Shown: piece after piece, positions 36,312 through 45,953 of the stretch
How the letters are laid out: each line of letters begins with the position of its first letter
Numbering within the stretch: the stretch's first letter is position 1
NCBI GenBank assembly: GCA_963677785.2
Contig: CAXXDH010000003.1
Coordinates: 3,720,001 to 3,784,000, forward strand
DNA from: G963665495 sp963677785
Lineage (GTDB): Bacteria > Desulfobacterota > Desulfovibrionia > Desulfovibrionales > Desulfovibrionaceae
Length of the DNA stretch: 64,000 nt
Direction: 5' to 3'
The notes under the pieces: generated by a model
What the model saw: only the letters and a program-made list of their open reading frames with translations
The model's database searches: none
Told to the model about the DNA's origin: nothing
Program-made: the position numbers and the translations under genes

Positions 36312-36678
36312 GTCGTATGCCCTGCAACTATTGTATTTGTGTCAGGCGTGATTCCTCGCAGGCCGACATAGGAATCTGTCAACCGGACGACAAGAGCCAT
36401 TGTGAGCTGGAATCTGAACGAAGGAAGCCGAAGAGACAAGGCCCGGCGATTCATAAACGCATTCGAGACGGCTATAAGCGGGAAGGAAAAATGCGCTTTG
36501 GCTGGGAATCTCCGTTTGACGGTGTGAATGACATGCGTATACTGGATTGAGTGAAAAAAATGAAAAGACTTCATTTTTTACTTGCCTGGCAAGGTCAAAA
36601 GGGTTAAATAATCAAATTCTAGCTTTTTATTTCTGGCCGGTGCGAAAGCGTCACCGGACCCCGAGGAGGTGAGTGCAA
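36312..36678. other. Intergenic region before rpsU
   Basis: These bases hold the rpsU promoter (36582-36610) and a hairpin CCGGTG...CACCGG (about 36636-36658) just ahead of the ribosome site. An open frame at 36317-36550 lacks a ribosome site and a recognisable product, and I do not call it. Confidence 0.5.
36582..36610 (+). promoter_or_regulatory. Promoter of the rpsU-rpoD cluster
   Basis: TTGCCT (36582-36587), 17-base spacer, TAAATA (36605-36610): a good sigma-70-type pair about 70 bases ahead of the rpsU start. Confidence 0.6.
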
Positions 36679-36879
36679 TTGCCTGGAGTTTTTCTTGATG
36701 ATTCTGATCATTTCGATATAGCGTTGCGGCGTTTCAAGAAGCAGGTCGAAAAGGCGGGAGTCCTTTCCGAACTGAAAAAACGCCAGCATTACGAAAAACC
36801 AAGCGTCATGCGTAAGAAGAAAAAGGCTGCCGCCCGTAAGCGTCTCCTGAAAAAATTACGCAAGATGAACCTGCTGTAG
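36679..36879 (+). CDS. rpsU: 30S ribosomal protein S21
   Basis: A 66-residue basic protein (LRRFKKQVEKAGVLSELKKR, C-terminal KKKKAAARKRLLKKLRK) matching S21, which helps start-codon selection on the small subunit. I place the start at TTG 36679, giving MPGVFLDDSD as in relatives and 6 bases after AGGAGGTGA (36664-36672). A GTG at 36673 directly abuts that site and is less likely. S21 classically leads the macromolecular synthesis operon with dnaG and rpoD, as here. A weak hairpin GCCTCGG/CCGGGGC follows at about 36911-36936. Confidence 0.93.
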   Translation: MPGVFLDDSDHFDIALRRFKKQVEKAGVLSELKKRQHYEKPSVMRKKKKAAARKRLLKKLRKMNLL

Positions 36880-37075
36880 AACGTAATTTTTCGTTGCTGT
36901 TTATTCCGTTTGCCTCGGGTCCATAAGGGTCCGGGGCATGCGGTGTTATTGTATTTTTAACCATTTCCCGGTGCTTTCAATTGGCGGCGGTTCGTTTCCT
37001 TTATTCTGATGATTTCCATTTCTTAAAACGGTTGCCGTACGATATCGTACGTGCAACATCGCGAAGGATCTGACG

Positions 37076-37519
37076 ATGTCATTGCTACAAGCTGTGGATA
37101 GTGATTATATTGCTGCGTATAAGGCCAAAGACAATACCACGGTTTCCGTGCTGCGTCTGTTGAAAACCGCCTTTAAAAACAAGCAGATCGATTTGGGACG
37201 GGAGCTCAATGACGACGAAGCGCTGCAGCTGGTCGTCAAAGAGGTCAAACAACGCCAGGATTCGGTCGAACAATATCAAAAAGCCGGACGCGCAGATCTC
37301 GCGGCAATCGAGCTTGCTGAGCAGAACGTACTGCAGCAATATTTGCCCGCCCAGCTCGAAGGACCGGAACTGGAGGCCATTGTGGATGCCGCCATCAGCT
37401 CCCTTGGCGCTACTGAGATGAAAGACATGGGCCGGGTCATGAACGCCATCATGGACGCGCACAAAGGCTGCGTGGACGGTAAAACCCTGAGTGGGCTGGT
37501 TCGCTCGCGTCTCGGCTGA
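37076..37519 (+). CDS. yqeY: GatB/YqeY-family protein
   Basis: The 147-residue helical protein resembles the tail domain of GatB that contacts tRNA. Landmarks are LLKTAFKNKQIDLGRELND, VVKEVKQRQDSVEQYQKAGR and the end block MKDMGRVMNAIMDAHKGCVDG. The molecular role is not settled; the gene lies between rpsU and dnaG in many bacteria. AAGGAT precedes the ATG. It is followed by mutS2 after 9 bases. Confidence 0.93.
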   Translation: MSLLQAVDSDYIAAYKAKDNTTVSVLRLLKTAFKNKQIDLGRELNDDEALQLVVKEVKQRQDSVEQYQKAGRADLAAIELAEQNVLQQYLPAQLEGPELEAIVDAAISSLGATEMKDMGRVMNAIMDAHKGCVDGKTLSGLVRSRLG

Positions 37520-37528
37520 TATCATATC

Positions 37529-39835
37529 ATGGACGCACGTACGCTGCATTTGCTCGAATTCGGTAAGGTGCTCGACAAGCTCAAAGGTTTTGCCGCCTCG
37601 GAGCCGGGCATGGAGGCCTGTCTGGCCATTCAGCCTTATCAAGAACTTTCCGATGTTCGGGTACAACTGGACCTGTACCGCCAGGTTTTGGATTGGCGCG
37701 GACAAACCGGCCAACGGTTGGGCAATTTCCCCGACCTCGGCGGCTTGTTCGGCTATCTCGAACACCAGACCACTGTCCTGGATCTGGATGCTCTTTACGC
37801 GTTGCGCCTCTGCCTGCAGGCCCTGCGCGGCCTCCGGGAATCGATTCTGGAAAACGAGCGTATTGCTGAGGAACGCTGGCCGCTGCTGGCCGCCTCCATC
37901 TCCGCAACTCCCTGGCCGCAAAAGGTCTGGTCCGCGCTACGGCGTTGCCTTTCCGATGAAGGCGCCCTGCAGGATCACAGTTCGCCCGAGCTGGCCGGAG
38001 TGCGCGCCGAGATCCGCCGATTGCATCAGCAATGTACGCGCAAGGCCAAGGATTTTATTCAGGACCATGCGCTCAGCGCGTATCTGCAGGAAGATTTCAT
38101 GACCATCTCCTCGGACCGCTACGTCCTGCCGTTGAAGACCAACTTCAAAGGCCGCGTGTCCGGTGTTATTCATGACTATTCGCAGACAGGCGAAACCTGC
38201 TATTTCGAACCTCTTTTTCTGGTGGAGCTCAACAACGAACTCCAGGAATTGAAGCAGGAAGAACGCGACGCCGAACGCAAGGTCCTGGCTGAACTGACCG
38301 GACTCGTACGCCAGGAATACGAGGCGGTTCGTAAATCCTATGACCTGCTGCTGGCTCTGGATGTGTTTCAAGCCAAAATTCGTTTTGCGGAGACTATTTC
38401 CGGCGAGGCCCTGGAATTGGCGGAAAACGGCCAGGTTCGGCTCAACCAGGCGCGTCATCCGCTTCTGGCCCTGGAAACAAAAGGCAAGGCCTGCGCCGTG
38501 CCTGTGGACATTGTGCTGGAACCAGGACAACGGGGCCTGGTCATCAGCGGCGGCAATGCAGGCGGCAAGACCGTGTGCCTGAAAACTTTGGGCCTGCTTG
38601 CGCTCATGGCCATGAGCGCCATTCCCGTACCTGTGGCTGAAGGGAGCGAACTTCCGTTCTGGAAGGATATTTTTGTTTTTCTCGGCGACGAACAGAGCAT
38701 AGAAGGGCACATGAGCACCTTTTCCGCCCAGATTGTCAATCTGAGCCGGGTCTGGGAACGTGTGGATGCGTCTTCCTTCGTCATTCTCGACGAGTTCGGC
38801 GCCGGCACCGATCCTTCGCAGGGCGCGGCACTGGCCCAGGCCGCCATAGATTCCGTGCTCGAAAAGCAGGCCTACGTGGCCGCGGCAACGCATTTTCCCG
38901 CACTCAAGGCTTATGCTCTGGCAAAAGAAGACGTCCGCGCTGCTTCAGTGCTGTTTGATCCGTCAACGCGCAAGCCGTTGTATCGTTTGGCCTTTGACCA
39001 GGTTGGACTGTCCCAGGCCCTGGACGTGGCCCGAACCCACGGCATGCCCGAAGAGATTCTCAAGCGTGCGGAAGAATATCTGCTTCTGGACAGTTCGGAT
39101 ACCTCCAACCTGATCGAACGGTTGAATCAGGTGGCTGTGGAGCGGGAGCAGGAAAACAGGCGGCTTGCGGCGGAGCGGGCAAAATTTCAGGAAAAACGCT
39201 CCAGGCTTGAGGAACGTTACGAACGGGAAAAACGGGCATTGCTCGATGAACTCGGGGACCGCAGCCGTGAGATCATGCGCCAGATACAGCAGGACAAGAT
39301 TTCTCGAAAGCAGGCCCAGAAAGAGCTGAAGGAAATGCGCGAGCAGCTCGACCAGCAAGAGCGTACGCAGCGACTTGAAACCGTTCGTTTAGAAGAACTT
39401 GATACAGGCGATGCCGTGTTGTATATTCCTTGGGGAAAAAAGGGGCTGCTGGAAGAGAAAGATGTAAAACGCGGTCAGGTTAAGCTGAATATCAATGGCG
39501 TATCCATGTGGGCCAAATCCGCGGATCTCGCCCCAGCCGAAGCGCCCAAGAAGTCAGGACAAACTTTATTGAATTTGGAAAAAAATAAAAAGTCCTGTCT
39601 CACTTTGGATTTACGTGGCTTTACAGCTGATGTGGCCCTGATTGAATTGGGAAAATTCCTTGACAAGGCGATTTTGGGTAATATCTCTGAAGTTGAAATC
39701 ATTCACGGCCGAGGGACTGGTGTGCTTCGTCGCGAGGTGCATATGTTTCTCGGTGAATTCCCTGCGGTGTCGGCATACGCATTGGCCAACGAAGATCGTG
39801 GGGGAGATGGCATGACCCTTGTAGAGCTCAAATAA
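37529..39835 (+). CDS. mutS2: MutS2 family ATPase/endonuclease
   Basis: The 768-residue protein has the MutS core without the mismatch-recognition domain. The Walker A GGNAGGKTVCLKTLGL is near 348, FSAQIVNLSRVW and VILDEFGAGTDPSQGAALAQA are the Walker B/ABC signature, a coiled coil covers about 525-620, and a C-terminal Smr nuclease domain ends the protein (LDLRGFTADVALIELGKFLD, VEIIHGRGTGVLRREV). MutS2 acts on recombination intermediates or collided ribosomes depending on the species. No strong ribosome site is visible; coupling to yqeY is likely. Its stop overlaps the dnaG start by one base. Confidence 0.95.
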   Translation: MDARTLHLLEFGKVLDKLKGFAASEPGMEACLAIQPYQELSDVRVQLDLYRQVLDWRGQTGQRLGNFPDLGGLFGYLEHQTTVLDLDALYALRLCLQALRGLRESILENERIAEERWPLLAASISATPWPQKVWSALRRCLSDEGALQDHSSPELAGVRAEIRRLHQQCTRKAKDFIQDHALSAYLQEDFMTISSDRYVLPLKTNFKGRVSGVIHDYSQTGETCYFEPLFLVELNNELQELKQEERDAERKVLAELTGLVRQEYEAVRKSYDLLLALDVFQAKIRFAETISGEALELAENGQVRLNQARHPLLALETKGKACAVPVDIVLEPGQRGLVISGGNAGGKTVCLKTLGLLALMAMSAIPVPVAEGSELPFWKDIFVFLGDEQSIEGHMSTFSAQIVNLSRVWERVDASSFVILDEFGAGTDPSQGAALAQAAIDSVLEKQAYVAAATHFPALKAYALAKEDVRAASVLFDPSTRKPLYRLAFDQVGLSQALDVARTHGMPEEILKRAEEYLLLDSSDTSNLIERLNQVAVEREQENRRLAAERAKFQEKRSRLEERYEREKRALLDELGDRSREIMRQIQQDKISRKQAQKELKEMREQLDQQERTQRLETVRLEELDTGDAVLYIPWGKKGLLEEKDVKRGQVKLNINGVSMWAKSADLAPAEAPKKSGQTLLNLEKNKKSCLTLDLRGFTADVALIELGKFLDKAILGNISEVEIIHGRGTGVLRREVHMFLGEFPAVSAYALANEDRGGDGMTLVELK

Positions 39836-41787
39836 TGGCCTACGGAAACAGCGCTGTCGCTGCCATCAAAGAACGCCTGAGTCTGGTCGACATGGTCAGG
39901 CGGTTCGTAGATCTGCGCCAGATGGGTGGGCGCTGGATGGGCCCTTGTCCTTTCCACCAGGAAACCAAACCTTCGTTTTCGGTTAATGAAAGCGAAGGCT
40001 TTTTCTATTGTTTCGGATGCCAAGCATCCGGGGATATATTTGATTTTTATAGCCGTATCAACGGTTTGGAGTTCAAGGAAACTTTGCAGCAACTCGCGCT
40101 TGAGGCCGGGGTCGATCTCAAAGACTATGGCGGCTCCGGAGGCAAAGGCAGCCGGATGGACAGCGAACAGGCCAAGCGGGACAAGGAAAAAAAACTGGCG
40201 CTGGAGCATTGCCATGCGCTTGCCGCGCAGTTGTACCAACACAACCTGCAGAACCCGCAGGGGGCCGAGTGCCGGGAGTATCTGGCCAGGCGCCAGCTGT
40301 CTCCCGATGTGGCCCGGACCTTCGGGTTGGGATGCAGCCTGCCGCAGTGGGAAAATCTCAAAACTTTTTTTGCAAAAAACGGAATATCGGAAGATCTGGC
40401 CGTGAGCGCGGGACTTCTCTCGCGCAACGACAAAGGCCGGACCTGGGATCGTTTTCGCGGACGTTTGATGTTCCCCATCGCCGGACTGGCTGACAAGGTC
40501 ATTGCCTTCGGCGCCAGGGCTCTGCGCCAGGAGGATGATCCCAAGTATCTCAACAGCAGTGATTCGGATATCTATAAGAAAGGAGATCATCTTTACGGCC
40601 TGGTCCGCGCGCGCAAGACCATCACACAGACCCGGCGCGCGTTGCTCACAGAAGGTTACATGGATGTCATCACTTTGCATCAGTACGGTTATACAAATGC
40701 CTGCGGTGTGCTGGGCACAGCCTTAACGCCCACGCAGGTCAAACGTCTGACCGGATTTTGCAAACGCGTTGATTTGCTTTTCGACGGCGATGGTGCAGGA
40801 AGGAAAGCCGCGTTGCGCAGCGCTGAAATGTTGCTTTCCCGCGGGCTGGACTGCCGTGTGGTGCTGCTGCCGGACGGGGAGGATGTGGACAGTTTGCTGC
40901 ACGCCAGGGGCGCTGAAGCGCTTGATCACCTGTTTGAATCCGCCCCAACGGGTTTGGATTATTGTTTTGAATATTTGCGTACGGATTTTTCCCCTAAGGA
41001 AATCATGGATTGGTCGAAAAGGTTCTTAAGCGATCTGGCCAATCCGGATTTGTTGGCGTTTTATCTGCCAAGGGTCAGCACCGGACTCGGGCTGGCCGAA
41101 CCGCAGTTGCGCGAATCCATAGCGTACGCGAAGCAACAGGCCGTGCGCCGTCCGGGCAGCTACCGGAACGGTGGTTCCGGCGCGACGCGCCAGGGGAGCA
41201 GCAATAGCTCCGGACCGGCCTATGCTGATGATCCCGGACCGGCTTCCGCAGGGGAGTACGGGGCCGGGCCGGTTTTCGCTCCGCCTCCGGACGATGCGTA
41301 TGTCCAGGCGGAACAGTTTGGGAACGAACCCTATCCAGGGCTCGAATATCGGAATACCCCGGCGGCGCCCCAACAGGTTGTTGCCGGGAGAGAACGACAG
41401 CTTCTTTCGTTCAGCATCCGTTGTCCCGAGCATTTGCCACTGCTCGTGGACAAAGGCGCGGATGTGCTTTTGACGGCTCCCTGGGTCAGGGAACTCTGGA
41501 GTAAAATAGTGGGCGGCATGGGCACGGATATTATCCATCAGCTTTCCGAAACGGAGAAGCGCTTCTACACCCAATGCCGATTTGAAAAAGAGGCCACCCA
41601 GCAGGGAGAAGCAAAAGAGCTCGAAGATATTTGTCGTGAAATTGAAAAACGGCATTTGGAAGGTCGTATGCAGGCCACAAAAGAACAGATGCGCACCGCC
41701 GGCGCCCAGGAGCAGCTGGATTTGCTCCGCGCCATGCAAGATATACTGAAAACGGGCACTGCAACAGATATCAGGGAGGAGCAATGA
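39835..41787 (+). CDS. dnaG: DNA primase
   Basis: The 650-residue protein makes RNA primers at the replication fork. An N-terminal CHC2-type zinc finger (CPFHQETKPSF...FYCFGCQASGD) is followed by the TOPRIM domain (LLTEGYMDVITLHQYGY, DLLFDGDGAGRKAALRSAEML). A low-complexity Gly/Ser/Pro linker at about 442-500 separates the core from the helicase-interacting C-terminus, which makes it longer than the usual 580-600 residues. The start overlaps the mutS2 stop (TAATG) and the stop overlaps the rpoD start (ATGA), so expression is coupled. Confidence 0.96.
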   Translation: MAYGNSAVAAIKERLSLVDMVRRFVDLRQMGGRWMGPCPFHQETKPSFSVNESEGFFYCFGCQASGDIFDFYSRINGLEFKETLQQLALEAGVDLKDYGGSGGKGSRMDSEQAKRDKEKKLALEHCHALAAQLYQHNLQNPQGAECREYLARRQLSPDVARTFGLGCSLPQWENLKTFFAKNGISEDLAVSAGLLSRNDKGRTWDRFRGRLMFPIAGLADKVIAFGARALRQEDDPKYLNSSDSDIYKKGDHLYGLVRARKTITQTRRALLTEGYMDVITLHQYGYTNACGVLGTALTPTQVKRLTGFCKRVDLLFDGDGAGRKAALRSAEMLLSRGLDCRVVLLPDGEDVDSLLHARGAEALDHLFESAPTGLDYCFEYLRTDFSPKEIMDWSKRFLSDLANPDLLAFYLPRVSTGLGLAEPQLRESIAYAKQQAVRRPGSYRNGGSGATRQGSSNSSGPAYADDPGPASAGEYGAGPVFAPPPDDAYVQAEQFGNEPYPGLEYRNTPAAPQQVVAGRERQLLSFSIRCPEHLPLLVDKGADVLLTAPWVRELWSKIVGGMGTDIIHQLSETEKRFYTQCRFEKEATQQGEAKELEDICREIEKRHLEGRMQATKEQMRTAGAQEQLDLLRAMQDILKTGTATDIREEQ

Positions 41788-43553
41788 GTAACATAAAAGA
41801 GATCCAGCAGATCAAAACTCTCATTGCCAAAGGCAAAGTCAATGGGTTCTTGACCTTTGACGAGGTCAACAAGGCTTTGCCTTCGGAGATCAATACACCG
41901 GAACAGATTGAAGAGATTATTGGGATTTTTGATCAGTTGGATATTGCCATAGTCGATTCGGAAAAAGAGGGGAAAAAGCTCGGCTTCACTCCTCAGGAAA
42001 CCGATGACGATTCCTCCGGGCCGCAGCTTTCGTTGAACGACGATGAGGAATCAGCTGATTATTCTTCGCGTAGCACCGACCCCGTACGGATGTATCTGCG
42101 CGAAATGGGCGCCGTACCGCTCCTGGACAGAGAGGGCGAAGTCCATATCGCCAAGAAGATAGAGAACGGAGAAATGGACGTATTGTACGCCCTGGTTGAA
42201 GTGCCCGTAGCTATCGAAGAGCTGATCAGTGTGGGCGATGATTTGAAACAAAATCGCATCAAACTCAAGGATGTGGTCAAAACCATTGAAGAAGACGATC
42301 CCAGCGAAGATGAAATGAATCAGCGCCAGCGCGTAATTCTGCTGCTGGATGAAATCCGCGCTGTTTTTCGCAAAAAGAAACGTGTCTTCACTAAGCTGGA
42401 CGAATGCGCCCGCCTGGACCGCCGCGTCTACGGAGTGCAAAAGGAAATCCTCGGATACAAAGATGAAGTGGTCAACAGGCTGCGAGACATCAAACTCGAA
42501 AAGACGCTGATCGACCGGATTATTGAAACAGTTAACGACTACGTCCGGCAGATGCACAACTGCCAGCGCGATTTGTCGGCCTACATTCTTTCGGTTGGCA
42601 AAACCCAGGTGGAACTTCAGGATTTGTTTCGTCAGTTGGACGAACGCGAGATCAGTCCCGTGGCCTGTGCTGAAGAAATCGGCATGACTGTGGAAGAGCT
42701 GTTTTCGTTCAAGGAAATGATCTCCGGAAAAATTGAAATTCTGTTTCGCTTACAAAACAAATGCTGCCATAACGTCACGGATCTGGAAGAAGTGCTCTGG
42801 CGCATCAAGCGCGGCAGTGTTGCTGCCTCGCGCGCCAAGCAGGAACTCATCCGCGCCAACCTGCGACTGGTGGTCAGCATTGCCAAAAAATACACCAACC
42901 GCGGCCTGCAGTTCCTGGATCTGATTCAGGAAGGCAACATCGGCTTAATGAAGGCCGTGGACAAGTTCGAATACCAGCGCGGCTACAAGTTCTCCACCTA
43001 CGCCACCTGGTGGATCCGCCAGGCCATTACACGGGCCATCGCCGACCAGGCCCGGACCATCCGTATCCCCGTGCACATGATCGAAACCATCAACAAATTG
43101 ATCCGTACGTCGCGCTACCTGGTTCAGGAACTCGGACGCGATCCGACCCCGGAAGAGATCGCCGAGCGTATGGACTATCCGTTGGAAAAGGTCAAAAAAG
43201 TGCTCAAAATCGCCAAGGAGCCCATCTCCCTGGAAACCCCCATCGGTGACGAGGAAGATTCCAGCCTGGGCGATTTCATTGAAGACAAAAAGGCTGTTGC
43301 TCCTGCGGAAGAAGTGGTCAACACCAAGCTGGGCGAGCAGATCGCCAGTGTCCTGGCCGACCTGACTCCGCGCGAAGAACAGGTGCTGCGCAAACGCTTC
43401 GGCATCGGCGAGAAATCCGATCATACGCTGGAAGAAGTCGGCAAGCTGTTCAACGTCACCCGCGAACGTATCCGCCAGATCGAAGCCAAAGCTCTGCGCA
43501 AGCTGCGCCACCCCATCCGCAGCCAGTTGCTGCGCTCCTATTACGAAAGCTGA
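41784..43553 (+). CDS. rpoD: RNA polymerase primary sigma factor RpoD
   Basis: The 589-residue sigma-70. It shows the sigma-1.1 N-terminus (NGFLTFDEVNKALP), region 1.2 (DPVRMYLREMGAVPLLDREGE), region 2 (RANLRLVVSIAKKYTNRGLQFLDLIQ split over the core, FEYQRGYKFSTYATWWIRQA), region 3 and region 4 (HTLEEVGKLFNVTRERIRQIEAKALRKLR). It directs housekeeping transcription. GGGAGGAG precedes its ATG, and it is the last gene of the cluster with a strong terminator behind it. Confidence 0.97.
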   Translation: MSNIKEIQQIKTLIAKGKVNGFLTFDEVNKALPSEINTPEQIEEIIGIFDQLDIAIVDSEKEGKKLGFTPQETDDDSSGPQLSLNDDEESADYSSRSTDPVRMYLREMGAVPLLDREGEVHIAKKIENGEMDVLYALVEVPVAIEELISVGDDLKQNRIKLKDVVKTIEEDDPSEDEMNQRQRVILLLDEIRAVFRKKKRVFTKLDECARLDRRVYGVQKEILGYKDEVVNRLRDIKLEKTLIDRIIETVNDYVRQMHNCQRDLSAYILSVGKTQVELQDLFRQLDEREISPVACAEEIGMTVEELFSFKEMISGKIEILFRLQNKCCHNVTDLEEVLWRIKRGSVAASRAKQELIRANLRLVVSIAKKYTNRGLQFLDLIQEGNIGLMKAVDKFEYQRGYKFSTYATWWIRQAITRAIADQARTIRIPVHMIETINKLIRTSRYLVQELGRDPTPEEIAERMDYPLEKVKKVLKIAKEPISLETPIGDEEDSSLGDFIEDKKAVAPAEEVVNTKLGEQIASVLADLTPREEQVLRKRFGIGEKSDHTLEEVGKLFNVTRERIRQIEAKALRKLRHPIRSQLLRSYYES

Positions 43554-43580
43554 TTTAACTTATTTTACACTATATTCTGC

Positions 43581-43613
43581 AAGGCGACTTTCTTTTGAAG
43601 GTCGCCTTTTTTT
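43581..43613 (+). terminator. Intrinsic terminator after rpoD
   Basis: A stem AGGCGAC / GTCGCCT (43582-43588, 43601-43607) is followed by seven T. Confidence 0.9.
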
Positions 43614-43894
43614 CTACTGTAAAATGGTGTGCAGCGGTTGTCCGGGCGCTTGCTGTTGTTGAGCCTGTTGCCCGGTTTTGGAGGTTTTTCACACAGCGTT
43701 ATGGACGATTTTGTTTACAAATGAAGAAATGGTAGTACGACAATAATACTTGTCATAATGACGTCTATAAATTACATAGCCGGAAAAGGTATTTGATACG
43801 CGTAGGGCGTGTCTCAATTGGTTTCAGCGCGAGTTGTTCAAGAATTCACCGGTATGAACGACGGTGCTTACGCGCCGTCATGAAAGGAAATCCC

Positions 43895-45685
43895 ATGCGT
43901 TGTGAAATATGCGAACGTGGTTGCAATATCGATACGGGCAGAAGCGGAGCCTGCGGCCGCTATGTCAATGACGGACAAAAGATTGTGGAATGCCATCCGG
44001 ACCGTTATCTGCTGACCTGTCCCATATCCGTGGAAACCATTCCCCTGCTGCATTTCCATCCCGGCTCGGCCTTTCTGCAGGTCAGCACCGTGGGCTGCAA
44101 TTTCAACTGCCCCGGCTGCATCGCCACGGTCACGGCCCGGGAAATGCGTCCGGACAGCCCGGCCTTGCGCCATCTGACGCCTGAGGCTGTGGTAGAGATG
44201 GCCATCAAGCAGAAGTGTCTGGGCATCGCCTTTTTGATGAACGATCCGCTGGCCTCGTACCACACCTTTTGCAATCTGGCCGAAGTCGCGCACAGCAAAG
44301 GACTAATGGTGGGCTGCGCCACCAACGGGTACTTTACGGAGGCTTCCTTGCGTCCGCTTCTGGAGCTCCTGGACTGCGTGAATATCGGTGTCAAAGGGTT
44401 GAACAAGAAAAACGTGGCCGCCTGCGGCGGGGCGGATCCGGACGTTGTGCTGCGCAACATTCGTCTGCTGCACGCGCACGGAGTGCATGTGGAAGTGGCC
44501 TGCATGGAGCGGGCAGATAATCGCGACGAAACGCGCCTGCTGGCCCGGACTCTGGTTGAAATTTCGCCTACCATGGTGCTGCAGCTGATGCGCTACATAC
44601 CTTTTGAAGACGCGGACCCGAAGCTGGAGCCCTCCATAGCGTCCACCGAGGCTTTTGGGGAAGAATTACGCTCCATTTTGCCATTCACCTACGTTTTCAA
44701 TACGCCCGGCACCCGCGGGTTGGATACGCATTGTCCGGTCTGCGGCGAAGCCATAGTTGTCCGGGATTTCTACGGTCCCATGGGCGCGCGGCTGATCTGG
44801 CCCAACACTGAAGATATGGAGCCCACAGTGGCCTGCGGACGTTGCGGCGCGGATCCGGGCATCCGTGGCCCCATTTCACCGCCTTCCCAGCGCGAGCGCG
44901 ATTTCAAGGGCGGCTATCCGTTTACCCGGGGCCTGGAAATCGTCGAATCCATGTGTCTGTCCATGGGAGCGACCACCCGCAAGGAAGTGGTCGCTGTCTG
45001 GGAACATCTGCTGGCCAATGGCCAGCTTCATGAACTGCACCACGGCATCCAGAATATCGACGGGTACTTCGGATTGATACAACAATTCGGCGACGTGCTT
45101 GGCAAAGGCCAGGCCGCCAAACAGCTGGTGGAGTACCTTTCCGAACTGTTGAAACCGGTGCTGGAAGGCGTGTCCAAAGTGACAGAACGGCCGCGAACGT
45201 ACTATGCCATGGGCAAGCCCTTGTTCGCCTTCAAGAGCGACCGTTTTGAGAACCATCTGGTGGGAGTGGCCGGCGGACAGAGCCTGAATACCTCGCTGGC
45301 CTTTGATGGCCGCCCGGGCGTGACCATAGCGGCCGAGGCCTTGCGGCAATGTGATCCGGAAGTGATTTTTATTTCCTCGTTCATTTCCAATGATCCGCAA
45401 GATTTCTGCGCCGAATGCGAAGCCCTGGATCTGGATGTTTCGGCCGTCCGGACGCGCCGCGTGCATACGCCGCCGGTCCCCGCCAGTGATTTCGGCGCCC
45501 CCAAGTGGGTGCTCGGTCTGCGCTTCATGGCCAACAAACTGCATCCGGAAATATTTGACTTCGACATCGAAGCCGACGCGCGCGCCTACCACCTGGAGGT
45601 GTTCGGGCAGAATTATCCTCTGGATTCCATCAATCGCTCATTCGCCAAACCCAGCCGCTTCTGGCGCTTTTCCGACGAACATTGA
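43895..45685 (+). CDS. Radical SAM protein fused to a FecB/BtuF-like binding domain
   Basis: A protein of about 596 residues from the ATG at 43895, preceded by AAGGA at 7 bases; the open frame extends upstream without a ribosome site. An N-terminal cysteine knuckle (C3, C6, C10, C20) of the type seen in AmmeMemoRadiSam/PflA-like proteins precedes the radical SAM motif CNFNCPGC (C68, C72, C75). After about 330 the sequence changes to a TroA/FecB/BtuF-like fold (YYAMGKPLFAFKSDRFENHL, VTIAAEALRQCDPEVIFISS, KWVLGLRFMANKLHPE). There is no signal peptide, so the binding domain should work in the cytoplasm. A corrinoid or siderophore-like ligand is conceivable; this is inference. Confidence 0.82.
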   Translation: MRCEICERGCNIDTGRSGACGRYVNDGQKIVECHPDRYLLTCPISVETIPLLHFHPGSAFLQVSTVGCNFNCPGCIATVTAREMRPDSPALRHLTPEAVVEMAIKQKCLGIAFLMNDPLASYHTFCNLAEVAHSKGLMVGCATNGYFTEASLRPLLELLDCVNIGVKGLNKKNVAACGGADPDVVLRNIRLLHAHGVHVEVACMERADNRDETRLLARTLVEISPTMVLQLMRYIPFEDADPKLEPSIASTEAFGEELRSILPFTYVFNTPGTRGLDTHCPVCGEAIVVRDFYGPMGARLIWPNTEDMEPTVACGRCGADPGIRGPISPPSQRERDFKGGYPFTRGLEIVESMCLSMGATTRKEVVAVWEHLLANGQLHELHHGIQNIDGYFGLIQQFGDVLGKGQAAKQLVEYLSELLKPVLEGVSKVTERPRTYYAMGKPLFAFKSDRFENHLVGVAGGQSLNTSLAFDGRPGVTIAAEALRQCDPEVIFISSFISNDPQDFCAECEALDLDVSAVRTRRVHTPPVPASDFGAPKWVLGLRFMANKLHPEIFDFDIEADARAYHLEVFGQNYPLDSINRSFAKPSRFWRFSDEH

Positions 45686-45693
45686 GCGTCTGA

Positions 45694-45750
45694 AAAAACA
45701 ACTCCCCGAGACCAGTAGGAAACTGCTGGTTCGGGGATGCCGGTTGTTTC
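45694..45750 (+). terminator. Hairpin after the radical SAM-FecB gene
   Basis: Stem CCCCGAgACCAG (45704-45715) with CTGGTTCGGGG (45726-45736), one bulged G, flanked by outer complementary AACAAC/GTTGTT arms and ending in TTTC. Probable terminator. Confidence 0.65.
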
Positions 45751-45916
45751 TTGTACTCAGATGTTCGAAACAACCCGATCCACTTCTGATTTGAAAGAAT
45801 TCGGTGTGTTGAAAATAATATGGGACATACCGGGTGATGGGACAGTCTCTAGCCGATGCTGTACGAATTCGTAACCAATGTCGCATTACAGAGAATTCCC
45901 CAAAAAAAGCAAACTA

Positions 45917-45946
45917 TTGACCTTTTGGCCCTGTATCCGGTACTAT
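45917..45946 (+). promoter_or_regulatory. Promoter of hicAB
   Basis: TTGACC (45917-45922), 18-base spacer, TACTAT (45941-45946). The hicA ATG lies only 8 bases downstream, so the transcript would start at or very near the start codon. Confidence 0.55.
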
Positions 45947-45953
45947 TGGTGCC

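Noticed and set aside
36317..36550. A 77-codon open frame between qmoD and rpsU
   Set aside because: It directly follows the qmo terminator with no promoter or ribosome site, and the translation matches no family.
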